Source: Rikenella microfusus (GTDB lineage Bacteria; Bacteroidota; Bacteroidia; Bacteroidales; Tenuifilaceae). From it: DNA of 47,920 nt. The notes beneath the pieces are model-generated. The model made no database searches. It had not been told where the DNA came from and saw nothing but the letters and a program-made list of their open reading frames with translations. A program made the translations under genes and the position numbers. The stretch is from positions 1 through 47,920 of the forward strand of contig DYKO01000021.1 in NCBI GenBank assembly GCA_020722565.1, written 5' to 3'. Numbering within the stretch: position 1 is the stretch's first letter; each line of letters begins with the position of its first letter. Below are positions 8,585 to 16,984 of this stretch, one piece after another.

Positions 8585-9172
8585 TTATTTTTTAATTAGC
8601 GTATTAATCGAATTGATGAACTCTGAACCCTTATTTACCAAGTCGAATTTGTAGTCATACATGTGCCATTGTTTCACAAACAATCTCAACGAGCCCATAA
8701 TCATGAACGATAAGTAAGATGCTGCAACATCTGCCCTTATTTCATCATTATTTTGTCCGGTTTCAATAATAGCTTCAAGGCTTTTAATGTTTTTATTCAT
8801 TATTTCTTTTACCCTTTCAGCTAATATAGCTTCATTACGAAAAATATCTTCTGAAAAAATTACTGCCACCAACGATGGATTGTCAACAAATTTTTTGAAG
8901 TGATTCATAAATATTTTTTCAATTTTCACTAAGGCATTTTCGTTAGATTTTAACTGTTTAGAGAAAAGGGTCTCGGAGTTTTCTTTAAAAAAATCGAGTA
9001 TAGCCAAAAGAATTTGTGTTTTATTCTCGTAATGACGGTAAATCGCTGATTCTGCAAAACCAATTTTATTTGCGAGATTTTTTATAGTTAATGATTGTAT
9101 CCCACTCTCTGAAATTAACTTTAATGACACATTTATAATTTCCAGTTGCCGTTGCGTAATATTGGTAATCAT
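8585..9172 (-). CDS. TetR/AcrR-family transcriptional regulator
   Basis: A 195-residue TetR-type repressor. The N-terminal DNA-binding domain (about 6-54) has the usual helix-turn-helix pattern: ISESGIQSLTIKNLANKIG then FAESAIYRHYENKTQIL. The C-terminal ligand/dimer domain is variable. It is the first gene of the pump operon, so it probably controls its own transcription together with the pump, acting on the dyad described at 9228-9251. The inducer is unknown; a substrate of the pump is the usual case for the family. Confidence 0.92.
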   Translation of the reverse strand: MITNITQRQLEIINVSLKLISESGIQSLTIKNLANKIGFAESAIYRHYENKTQILLAILDFFKENSETLFSKQLKSNENALVKIEKIFMNHFKKFVDNPSLVAVIFSEDIFRNEAILAERVKEIMNKNIKSLEAIIETGQNNDEIRADVAASYLSFMIMGSLRLFVKQWHMYDYKFDLVNKGSEFINSINTLIKK

Positions 9173-9208
9173 ATTCTAAAGAAAATAAGTTTGTGTATAT
9201 TCACTCTG

Positions 9209-9251
9209 CAAAAGTAGCGACTCTCCCTTTACAAATCTATATTCTTGTCAA
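9209..9251 (-). promoter_or_regulatory. Promoter with candidate TetR operator for the pump operon
   Basis: On the minus strand TACTTTTG (9209-9216) matches the Bacteroidota -7 box TAnnTTTG, 36 bases before the tetR start. No good TTTG lies at the standard -33 distance. Instead a 24-bp imperfect dyad covers 9228-9251, of the form TTnACAA-nnn-TATA-nnn-TTGTnAA, with eleven of twelve possible pairs failing only at the n positions. It lies where RNA polymerase would contact the -33 region, a natural place for a TetR dimer. Confidence 0.5.
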
Positions 9252-9903
9252 CTTTTTTGTTAATATTTCTTAACAATCTGATATATAGCATATTTCAAAA
9301 GTGAAATGTATATATCCTAGTAACAGTTAACCTCATTTGTTGAACAACTTTAGTGGAATTCATAAAAAATTGAAATTTTAAGGCAGGGCCCCAGGCAATG
9401 TGCAATCTAGTATGATTACACACTCAAATATTTAGTTTTAGCAGTGTTTATGAGCATACAGCGGTAACTTCATACTTTGCGAAGTTTATGTATTAGCGTT
9501 TACTCATAGAACTTTGGCAATTGCTAAAAAAGTTCAGAACAAATTGCATGCAATGTGAATTGCCGTTTCAAAATCTTAATTTGGTGGTATAAAAAATTAA
9601 ACCATTTTAGGATTAGACTCAACATGTTTTCGCATCTATCTATTTGTCTTTCTGCTATTTATTTCATGCGCAATTTCATAACTGGCAATTTCCCGTATAC
9701 CTTTCATTTCTAACTAAAGTAAATGACATTTACATAAAATAAGTTGCACATCTCCATCAAAATTAGCATTTGTTGTTCATCATTACCATTAACCTTGGTG
9801 CATAATTTATCCAAGTCAAAAACAAAAAACTCTTTTAAGTATTCAAAAATTTATTTAGCTTTCTATTTCCATTTGCGGTAACAAATGGGATTGCTTGTAA
9901 GGG
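9252..9903. other. Non-coding AT-rich junction between accessory operon and core genes
   Basis: No convincing gene. Visible items: inverted repeat AACTTC/GAAGTT (9466-9471, 9481-9486); inverted repeat GGCAATT/AATTGCC (9516-9522, 9558-9564) enclosing the palindrome TTGCATGCAA (9544-9553); and a minus-strand open stretch of about 46 codons (9710-9850) with no standard start that reads like protein (EYLKEFFVFDLDKL, NDEQQMLILMEMC). That stretch may be a gene relic. No transposase, integrase or clear target-site duplication was found. Confidence 0.5.
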
Positions 9904-10827
9904 TTACCACATAGGCATCAGCAAATCGGATATAAACGCTTCGGCGGAGGGGTGGCGTAGGGAAACGGATTGCTCCACAAGCTGTTTTAGCTCTGCACGG
10001 GAGAAGTAATGGGGAGGTTTTTTTAGCATTGGCTTTGATGTAGCCCTACGTATCACTGCCATTAAATTGGGACTTATCCGGCTACATTTTGGCAAATCCT
10101 GGGTAAGCTGTATGTGAATTGTTTTTAGCGGGTTATCGGTAAGCCATGGCTCAGTAAGAGCAAAAAGCTGCCAAAGCGTCACCCCCATTGAGTAGATGTC
10201 GGTTTGAATACCAACCAGCTCCCATAGGTTAAGCAGCTGTTCCGGAGCAGAATAAATAAGAGCGAACGGTAATTTGCGTTCGCCCCCCTGCAGGGGTTCA
10301 GCCGGGAACCGAACCATCCCAAAATCAATTATTCGAACATTGGCATGCTCAATGTTTTTAGGATCGGTTGTTTCAACCCAAATATTTGATGGCTTAATAT
10401 CGCAATGCACATAGCCTGCCCGGTGAATTGTATGAAGCGCGCGCAATGCCTTAATGGATAGGGTTATAAGGTCGTAATGGCTAAGCTTGCGGCGGTAACG
10501 CCAACGGGTAATATCCCTGAAGCTAAGGCCATCGATATATTCTAAAATTAAATAATAGATGCCATTGGCAACCACCAGTTCGGAGGTAATTGCAGAGCAA
10601 TCAGCAGCTGCATGTGCTTCGCGCTCAATACGCCAGGAGTATTCGGGCGAATTGGTTACCCACTGGTGATAGCGTTTAACCACCACTCTCCTGCCCGTTT
10701 TTTCGGAAATACCCAGGTAGGTGGAACAAACCTCGCCGTTGGGCTTGAGAATGGAAGAAGAATCGGTTAGATCGACCCGGTAGCAATCGGTGGCTCCCCT
10801 AATCTCTAACCGATTCGTCGAGATCAT
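9904..10827 (-). CDS. Soluble Hanks-type serine/threonine protein kinase
   Basis: A 307-residue protein that is nearly all kinase domain, without membrane helix or sensor domain. ATP lysine K51 (VVVKRY), catalytic loop HCDIKPSN (141-148, D143, K145, N148), DFG at 168-170, APE at 194-196 and the structural Asp210 in TDIYSMG are all present, so catalysis is expected. It is a non-RD kinase (Cys142 in place of Arg), and the glycine loop is atypical (GEVCSTYLG at 31-39 lacks the second and third glycines). It begins 14 bases after the phosphohexomutase stop and is probably co-transcribed with it. Target unknown; the adjacent mutase is an obvious candidate, but this is inference. Confidence 0.88.
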   Translation of the reverse strand: MISTNRLEIRGATDCYRVDLTDSSSILKPNGEVCSTYLGISEKTGRRVVVKRYHQWVTNSPEYSWRIEREAHAAADCSAITSELVVANGIYYLILEYIDGLSFRDITRWRYRRKLSHYDLITLSIKALRALHTIHRAGYVHCDIKPSNIWVETTDPKNIEHANVRIIDFGMVRFPAEPLQGGERKLPFALIYSAPEQLLNLWELVGIQTDIYSMGVTLWQLFALTEPWLTDNPLKTIHIQLTQDLPKCSRISPNLMAVIRRATSKPMLKKPPHYFSRAELKQLVEQSVSLRHPSAEAFISDLLMPMW

Positions 10828-10841
10828 GTTTATAAAAAATT

Positions 10842-12188
10842 TTAGTTGAAACTTGCAATTATTTCGCGCGCTTTGGCAATTTTTTGGTCAAGCATCTCGC
10901 GCGATTTGGCCTCAGCAATAAAACGCAGGTAGGGTTCGGTATTCGATGGGCGGATGTTGAACCACCAGTCGGGAAACTCAATGCGGTAGCCATCAAAGTC
11001 GTAGAAAGCAGAGGGTTGCTCATGTTCTGTGAAGTAGCTACGAACGGCATCCATGGCCTCGCGCTTACGCTCAAGCTTAAAGTTAATTTCGCCGGAGTTG
11101 GCATAGGTTTCGATACGACTAATAAGCTGAGAAAGCGATACGCCCTGAACTTTCATCTTGCTGATCACATTAAGAATTAGTACACAGGCCAGCATACCGG
11201 AATCGGAGTAGAAGAAATCGCGGAAATAGTAATGGCCGGCCAATTCGCCGCCATAAATGCCATCAATCTCACGTAACTTTTTAGCTGCAAAGGCACGTCC
11301 AACCCGCCATGTATGCATGGTAGCCCCCATAAGGGTAAGGTATTCGCCCACTGCCTTTGATGTGCGAATATCCTGCAGAACATTTCCCATTAAACCCTTT
11401 TCTTCGAGGAAGTAGTGTCCCAGAACACCAATCATAAGATCGGGTGAAATGAAGCGACCATTCTCGTCCACAAACATCACCCTGTCGGCATCGCCATCAA
11501 AAATGATACCCACATCGCAGCTGTGTTTTTTGACGAGATTTTGCAGGTCAACAACATTCTCTGGAATCAAAGGGTTCGCCTCGTGGTTGGGAAAGGTGCA
11601 ATCGAGTTCATCGTATAGGTAGATGGGGCTGTTACCATGGATATCCTTAATGATAAGAGCAGCCATCCCATTGGAACAATCGATAGCAATTTTAAGGTTA
11701 GAGTAATCGCGCTTAAAGCCGTTTAAAAAGTTAATGTATTCGCTTCGGATATTGTGATCAATGATTTTACCTTTAGCGGACACCGGAACAACAGGCGCAT
11801 TGGTTTTAATTTTCTCCTCAATAAACTTTAAGCCGGTATCGTATCCAACGGGTTCGGCATTTTCACGGGAAACCTTCATACCGTTGTACTCGCGGGGGTT
11901 GTGTGATGCAGTTATCTGAACCGAGGCTTTAAAGTTGTTTTTTGCGGTGGCATAGTACACCATGGGTGTAGTGGCCAAACCAAGGTTATACACATCGGCA
12001 CCAGCATCGGTTATTCCGCGGGTAAGGTATTCGAATATTTCGTCGGACGACTCGCGTGCATCACGGCCAACCAGAACCCGATTGGTTTTTAGCAGTTCAA
12101 CCAAAAAGAAACCAATTTTATAGGCATCATCCTTATTAAAATCCTTGTTGTAAATGCCCCTGATATCGTAGGCATGAAAAGCTCCCAT
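10842..12188 (-). CDS. manB: Phosphomannomutase/phosphoglucomutase (alpha-D-phosphohexomutase)
   Basis: Interconverts hexose 6-phosphate and 1-phosphate, supplying sugar-nucleotide precursors for envelope polysaccharides. 448 residues. The phosphoserine loop is TASHNPREYNGMK with Ser95; the metal loop is DGDADR (231-236); the sugar-specificity loop is GGELAGHYYF (313-322); the phosphate-binding loop is RPSNTEPYLR (413-422). All four domains are therefore intact. GGELAGH is the form typical of PMM/PGM rather than GlmM, which supports mannose/glucose over glucosamine. It has its own promoter-like box at 12230-12237 and is followed by the kinase gene. Confidence 0.92.
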   Translation of the reverse strand: MGAFHAYDIRGIYNKDFNKDDAYKIGFFLVELLKTNRVLVGRDARESSDEIFEYLTRGITDAGADVYNLGLATTPMVYYATAKNNFKASVQITASHNPREYNGMKVSRENAEPVGYDTGLKFIEEKIKTNAPVVPVSAKGKIIDHNIRSEYINFLNGFKRDYSNLKIAIDCSNGMAALIIKDIHGNSPIYLYDELDCTFPNHEANPLIPENVVDLQNLVKKHSCDVGIIFDGDADRVMFVDENGRFISPDLMIGVLGHYFLEEKGLMGNVLQDIRTSKAVGEYLTLMGATMHTWRVGRAFAAKKLREIDGIYGGELAGHYYFRDFFYSDSGMLACVLILNVISKMKVQGVSLSQLISRIETYANSGEINFKLERKREAMDAVRSYFTEHEQPSAFYDFDGYRIEFPDWWFNIRPSNTEPYLRFIAEAKSREMLDQKIAKAREIIASFN

Positions 12189-12229
12189 AGTACAATAAAT
12201 TTACCTATTAAACATCCATTATTGAAGTG

Positions 12230-12237
12230 CAAAAGTA
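12230..12237 (-). promoter_or_regulatory. Candidate -7 promoter box for the phosphohexomutase-kinase operon
   Basis: Minus-strand TACTTTTG matches TAnnTTTG and lies 41 bases before the mutase start. The -33 region only has TTCG/TTTTC-like sequence, so the call rests on the -7 box alone. Confidence 0.4.
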
Positions 12238-12514
12238 AAACAATATTCTAAATCCTATCGAAAATTTGAAAAGGCTGATAACCGTTAATCCTAACATTAA
12301 TTGCATAACGTGGAACTGCTGAACAGGAAGAACCATGATTTACGGACAACAAACAACGCTACAATTGCTTGTTTATAAATTCTGAAAATAAACCTTTTGG
12401 GCAGCCAGTTATCGAAAAAATATCCGAAATGACAAACATTAAAACCTAATTGCTAACTTTCGGAAATTTGAAAAAAACTTAACATCTAACTATCAATACT
12501 AAAAGCAATAAATA
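12238..12514. other. Divergent intergenic region with no gene seen
   Basis: Separates the leftward mutase operon from the rightward M3 peptidase gene. AT-rich, no ORF of note on either strand, no tRNA and no strong hairpin. The peptidase promoter should be here, but I see only an imperfect TAACTTTC box at about 12454 on the plus strand. Confidence 0.5.
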
Positions 12515-14635
12515 ATGAAAAGAAAAACGTTAACTATTTTAACCATTGGAATAATGGGAGCAATGATTGCATGCACTGGGAAAAAAGATGCAGAGAATCC
12601 TTTTCTGACGGAATACAACACTCCGTTTGGAGTACCGCCCTTTGATAAAATAAAGGTAGAACACTACGAACCTGCTATAGCAGAGGGCATTAAGCAACAG
12701 CTTGCTGAAATTGAAGCCATAACATCGAACACAGAGGAGCCAACATTTGAAAACACCATTCTGGCTCTCGACAATAGCGGTGAACTGCTGGAAAATGTGG
12801 TTCTCACCATGGAGAACATCAACTCGGCCAACACCAGCGATTCGCTACAGGAGGTTCTCAAAAAGGTATCGCCTATGCTATCGAAGCATCGCGATGATAT
12901 CAGCATGAATCCAAAACTGTTTGAACGCGTTAAGGCCGTTTACGAAACGCTCAATGCTAAGCATTACACACCAGAACAGAAGCTGCTTATCGAAAGGACA
13001 TATAAATCGTTTGTTCGTGGAGGAGCCAATCTGGACGCCGAAAAGCAGGCCAAGTTGCGCGATTTAAATCAGCAGCTATCGATGCTTGCCCTTCAGTTCA
13101 ACGAAAACCTGCTGGCTGAAAACAACAACTACCGCATTGTGATTGAAAAGGAAGAAGACCTTGCCGGATTACCCGAATCAGTAAAGGCAATGGGTGCTGA
13201 AGAGGCAAAAGCACAAGGACTCGAGGGTAAGTGGGTATATACCATATACAAATCCAGCATGTTACCCTTCCTAACCTATGCCCAAAACAAGGAGCTGCGC
13301 GATAAGCTTTACTACGGCTACTATATGCGTGGCAACAATAATAACACAAACGACAACAAGGATATAATTAAGAAGATTGTTGATTTAAGACAGCAAAAAG
13401 CTGAGCTGCTGGGCTACCCAACACATGCCCATTATGTGCTTGATGTTAACATGGCAAAAGTTCCCGAAAATGTTTACGATTTACTGAATAAACTTTGGGA
13501 ACCAGCCATCAAGAGGGCAAAAGAAGAGGTTAATGAGATCCAAAAATTGGCTAAGTCCGAAGGTGCCAGCTACAAAATAGGGCCTGCTGATTGGTGGTAC
13601 TATGCCGAAAAGGTTCGAAAAGCCAAATATGACCTGGATGAGGAAATGCTTCGCCCGTACCTTTCGCTGGATGCTGTACGTTCAGGCGTTTTCAACCTAA
13701 CCGAAAAACTTTACGGTTTGAAGTACATAAAACGTACCGATCTCCCGGTTTACCACACCGAATGCGAGGTGTACGAGGTGCAAGAAGCCGATGGCAAGCA
13801 TGTAGGCATACTCTACCTCGACTTCTTTCCCCGTGCCAGCAAATCGGTTGGGGCATGGTGCACCGAGTACCGTGGCCAGCGAATCAGACCCGATGGAACA
13901 TTTGTAACCCCAGTGGTTTCAATAGTTTGTAACTTCTCCAAACCAATGGGCGATAAGCCAGCACTTTTGAATTACGACGAAACCGAAACCTTCTTTCACG
14001 AATTTGGCCATGCCCTGCATGCCCTTTTCAGCAAGGTACAATACGCAGGATTGCGTAATGTTCCCCGCGATTTTGTTGAACTACCCAGCCAGATCATGGA
14101 GCATTGGGCAGGTCATAAGCAGTACCTGAAGGAGTATGCCCGCCACTACCAAACCGGCGAACCCATGCCCGATGAACTAATCAATAAAATTGAGGCCAGC
14201 GGACATTTCAACCAGGGCTTTGCCACCACTGAGTACCTGGCAGCTTCAACTCTGGATATGGATTTCCATACCCTAACAGCCGATAAGGCAAAAATTGATG
14301 ATGTGGTAGCCTTTGAAAAGGCCTCAATGGATAGGATTGGCCTAATACCCGAAATCTTGCCCCGCTACCGTAGCACCTACTTTGCTCACATTTTTAGCGA
14401 TGTTATGGGGTACTCAAGCGGTTACTACTCATACATTTGGGCCGAAGTACTTGATGCTGATGCCTTTGAAGCTTTTGTTGAAAGTGGCAACATTTTTAAT
14501 AAGGAAATAGCTAATAAATTCCGCACCTGTGTACTTGAAAAAGGTGGTTCAAAAGAAGCCATGGACCTTTATAAGGATTTTCGTGGCAAAGAGCCCAACA
14601 TTCAGCCATTGCTTAAAAATAGAGGATTAAACTAA
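12515..14635 (+). CDS. dcp: M3-family metallopeptidase lipoprotein (Dcp-like peptidyl-dipeptidase)
   Basis: Zinc peptidase of the thimet oligopeptidase family, 706 residues. The leader ends in a lipobox with Cys20 (AMIAC), so the enzyme should be a membrane-anchored periplasmic lipoprotein, unlike cytoplasmic E. coli Dcp. The zinc site HEFGH is at 495-499, and the third ligand is Glu522 in RDFVELPSQ. The helical channel N-domain, starting FGVPPFDKIKVEHYEPA, is the usual M3 front end. Likely role: removing dipeptides from the C-terminus of oligopeptides during nutrient digestion. Monocistronic, with a strong terminator 20 bases downstream. Confidence 0.9.
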   Translation: MKRKTLTILTIGIMGAMIACTGKKDAENPFLTEYNTPFGVPPFDKIKVEHYEPAIAEGIKQQLAEIEAITSNTEEPTFENTILALDNSGELLENVVLTMENINSANTSDSLQEVLKKVSPMLSKHRDDISMNPKLFERVKAVYETLNAKHYTPEQKLLIERTYKSFVRGGANLDAEKQAKLRDLNQQLSMLALQFNENLLAENNNYRIVIEKEEDLAGLPESVKAMGAEEAKAQGLEGKWVYTIYKSSMLPFLTYAQNKELRDKLYYGYYMRGNNNNTNDNKDIIKKIVDLRQQKAELLGYPTHAHYVLDVNMAKVPENVYDLLNKLWEPAIKRAKEEVNEIQKLAKSEGASYKIGPADWWYYAEKVRKAKYDLDEEMLRPYLSLDAVRSGVFNLTEKLYGLKYIKRTDLPVYHTECEVYEVQEADGKHVGILYLDFFPRASKSVGAWCTEYRGQRIRPDGTFVTPVVSIVCNFSKPMGDKPALLNYDETETFFHEFGHALHALFSKVQYAGLRNVPRDFVELPSQIMEHWAGHKQYLKEYARHYQTGEPMPDELINKIEASGHFNQGFATTEYLAASTLDMDFHTLTADKAKIDDVVAFEKASMDRIGLIPEILPRYRSTYFAHIFSDVMGYSSGYYSYIWAEVLDADAFEAFVESGNIFNKEIANKFRTCVLEKGGSKEAMDLYKDFRGKEPNIQPLLKNRGLN

Positions 14636-14655
14636 TACGTTTTATATTGATTACG

Positions 14656-14688
14656 AAAAAGGGTGTCTTTAAAAAGACACCCTTTTTT
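14656..14688. terminator. Bidirectional terminator between M3 peptidase and AspT-like transporter
   Basis: Perfect 15-bp stem: arms 14656-14670 and 14673-14687, core GGGTGTC/GACACCC, with A run on the left and T run on the right. It lies between two convergent genes and works in both directions. Confidence 0.9.
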
Positions 14689-14701
14689 ACTTTAAATCAA
14701 C

Positions 14702-16354
14702 CTAAATGAAAATCAGTATCTGGGCTAGTATGATTCGCAGAATCATGGTAAGTGGATAAACAGTTGCATAAGCAGCCGATTGTGCGTTGGATGGGTATAA
14801 CGAGTTAGCAAACTCTAAAGCAGGGGGATCGGTCATGGAACCAGCAAGAGCACCTATTATTTCCAAATAGTTGAACCCAAACATTAGGGCAACTGAACCA
14901 ACAGCTACAACAGGTACAATGGTGATAAGTACCCCAAAACCCATGAGCCTTAACCCTCCATTTAGCAGAGCCTGAATAAAGCCCTGACCGGAACCAATTC
15001 CCACGCAGGCAAGGAATAAAAGAATACCAAATTCTCTGAGAAACATGTTGGCCCCCGGACTAATATAAGTGCTTAAACGCCCAATATGGCTTTTATGCCC
15101 AAAAAAAATGGCAATGAGTAAAGGTCCACCAGCCAATCCCAATTTAGCGGGTACCGATAATCCAGGAATAGAAATAGGAATGCTACCAATAACCACACCA
15201 AGTAAAATACCGAGAAAAATTGGTACTGTGTTGGGTGTTGTAAGTTCCTTGACAGAATTACCCAACTCATTCCTAATATCCTCAAGCAAATCGCGTTTAC
15301 CTACAATCCGAAGCAAATCGCCCATCTCCACAACCGTATCAGAAGTGGGTAAAATTTCTATACCCGAACGAAAAATACGGGTGATGTTTGCCTCATATCG
15401 CCTATAAATACCAATTTGCTCAATGGTTTTACCTGCAAGTTTTCTATTTGTAAAGAGAACATGAAACATGGCCAGCCCACCGGGTAGGCTTCTTTTTTCT
15501 TGCAACGATACCCTCCCCACTTTAAGTTCGATATCAGGGAAATGCAATTCAGCAGCAGCGCCGTAAATAATATCGCCATGCTCAAGAGTGAGATTATCCG
15601 AAGCAATAAGCATATCTTTACCACGCTCCACACGTGAAATAACCATCTCGCCCTCAAGTTTCTGTTTAATAAAACCAATGTTTTTACCAAAAACATTCTC
15701 GTTGGTTACCTGAACACGAATGCTTTCAATTCTTTTATTCCCAATATTGAACTTGGCCACATATTTATTGTTTTCCTCCTTTAAATTGATACTAAAAATC
15801 AATCTTAGAATTATCATTCCAACAATTACACCTATTATTCCAAAAGGATAAGCCAATGCATAGGCCATACCGGCCTCGCTGGTACCATTTTGAATTCCTA
15901 TTTCATTTAAAATCTGCTGAGCAGCACCCAGCCCGGGGGTATTTGTTACGGCACCGCTCATCAAACCCACTGCTTTAGCTGGTACAATGCCTTCTATATA
16001 CTTAATAATCAACGATATAATAAAACCCAAAAGGACCACCGAAACCGCAATCATATTAAGCCGCAACCCGCTATTTTTAAGTGTTCCTAAAAAACGAGGA
16101 CCGATATCAATTCCGAGTGCATACACAAAAATAATTAATCCGAACTCCTTAATAAGATGTAGCATCTCCGGGTTTCCTCTTAACCCAAAATGGGCAAGGA
16201 GTAACCCGGCAAATAGTGTTCCTGAGCTTCCTAAACTTATCCCTTTTATTTCAATCTTACCGAGAAATAGTCCGAGCACTGCCGCCAGAGCAAGAACGAC
16301 AAGTGTACTTATCACACCATTACCAAATAGTAAGCCACTTAAAAAGTCAATCAT
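14702..16354 (-). CDS. AspT/YidE/YbjL-family transporter with two TrkA-C domains
   Basis: Integral-membrane antiporter-family protein of 550 residues built from two homologous membrane halves (about 5-190 and 375-550, each with about five helices) that flank two soluble RCK/TrkA-C domains (about 200-285 and 290-370; first begins near RIESIRVQVTNENVFGKN). The paired GLGAAQQ...P and PPALEFANS re-entrant segments (about 147 and 527) are typical of the AspT-Al_Ex duplication. AspT itself exchanges aspartate and alanine, but most members have no known substrate. The gene starts 3 bases after the nrdG stop, so it lies in the nrdDG operon and under the same B12 riboswitch, a link that hints at a role tied to anaerobic growth. 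Confidence 0.88.
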   Translation of the reverse strand: MIDFLSGLLFGNGVISTLVVLALAAVLGLFLGKIEIKGISLGSSGTLFAGLLLAHFGLRGNPEMLHLIKEFGLIIFVYALGIDIGPRFLGTLKNSGLRLNMIAVSVVLLGFIISLIIKYIEGIVPAKAVGLMSGAVTNTPGLGAAQQILNEIGIQNGTSEAGMAYALAYPFGIIGVIVGMIILRLIFSINLKEENNKYVAKFNIGNKRIESIRVQVTNENVFGKNIGFIKQKLEGEMVISRVERGKDMLIASDNLTLEHGDIIYGAAAELHFPDIELKVGRVSLQEKRSLPGGLAMFHVLFTNRKLAGKTIEQIGIYRRYEANITRIFRSGIEILPTSDTVVEMGDLLRIVGKRDLLEDIRNELGNSVKELTTPNTVPIFLGILLGVVIGSIPISIPGLSVPAKLGLAGGPLLIAIFFGHKSHIGRLSTYISPGANMFLREFGILLFLACVGIGSGQGFIQALLNGGLRLMGFGVLITIVPVVAVGSVALMFGFNYLEIIGALAGSMTDPPALEFANSLYPSNAQSAAYATVYPLTMILRIILAQILIFI

Positions 16355-16357
16355 CTC

Positions 16358-16984
16358 CTATGAAGTTAAATAATCAGCCAGAATTCCATTTTCCAAAGTA
16401 AGCTCATTTACATGTAGCTTATGCCCACTTAAGAACTGTTCTATAGCACCAATCTCTGTTTTGGGCTTATCCGGGGGCCATGTAATTCTAAATTGAAAGT
16501 CGATATTAGATTTTACTAAAATATCAATAGATTGCCTAACCAATTCAACAATCTTAGAATCCGGTAGTTCAATAACTTTGCTATAGCTACCGGCAAGGGG
16601 CAATGCTTTAACGTCCATTGCAATAAAATCGACCAATTTTGAATCGATAAGATATCTCAGCATTTTAGGATTAGAACCATTGGTATCTAACTTCACCCTA
16701 TAGCCTAGGCGTTTAATTTGCTCAATAAACAAAGGTAAATCGGGCTGTATAGTGGGTTCTCCTCCTGAAATCACAACACCATCGAGCCAACCCACACGAT
16801 TTTTTAGAAAATTAAGAACGCTTTCGGGTTCAACAGTATTGGATTTAGAGTTGGATAAAACCAACCAATGGTTTTGGCAATACCAGCATCGGAAGTTACA
16901 CCCGTAAGTAAAAATGACACAGGCAATAGTTCCCGGATAATCTATTAACGAGTGTTTTTGTACGGCAGCAATTCGCATACTCAT
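16358..16984 (-). CDS. nrdG: Anaerobic ribonucleotide reductase activating enzyme
   Basis: Radical-SAM activase that installs the glycyl radical on NrdD. 208 residues. The 4Fe-4S motif CxxxCxxC is C29-NFR-C33-WY-C36, followed by a GGEPT motif (about 79-83) for SAM binding. The N-terminal sequence (SLIDYPG) matches the group with the aerobically sensitive fold used in Bacteroidota and archaea. The start ATG overlaps the nrdD stop (ATGA, 16981-16984), so synthesis is coupled to NrdD, as expected for a two-protein system. Confidence 0.94.
   Translation of the reverse strand: MSMRIAAVQKHSLIDYPGTIACVIFTYGCNFRCWYCQNHWLVLSNSKSNTVEPESVLNFLKNRVGWLDGVVISGGEPTIQPDLPLFIEQIKRLGYRVKLDTNGSNPKMLRYLIDSKLVDFIAMDVKALPLAGSYSKVIELPDSKIVELVRQSIDILVKSNIDFQFRITWPPDKPKTEIGAIEQFLSGHKLHVNELTLENGILADYLTS

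Noticed and set aside
9252-9903. Insertion sequence or transposon end in the junction
   Set aside because: Only short inverted repeats; no transposase fragment or target duplication could be identified.
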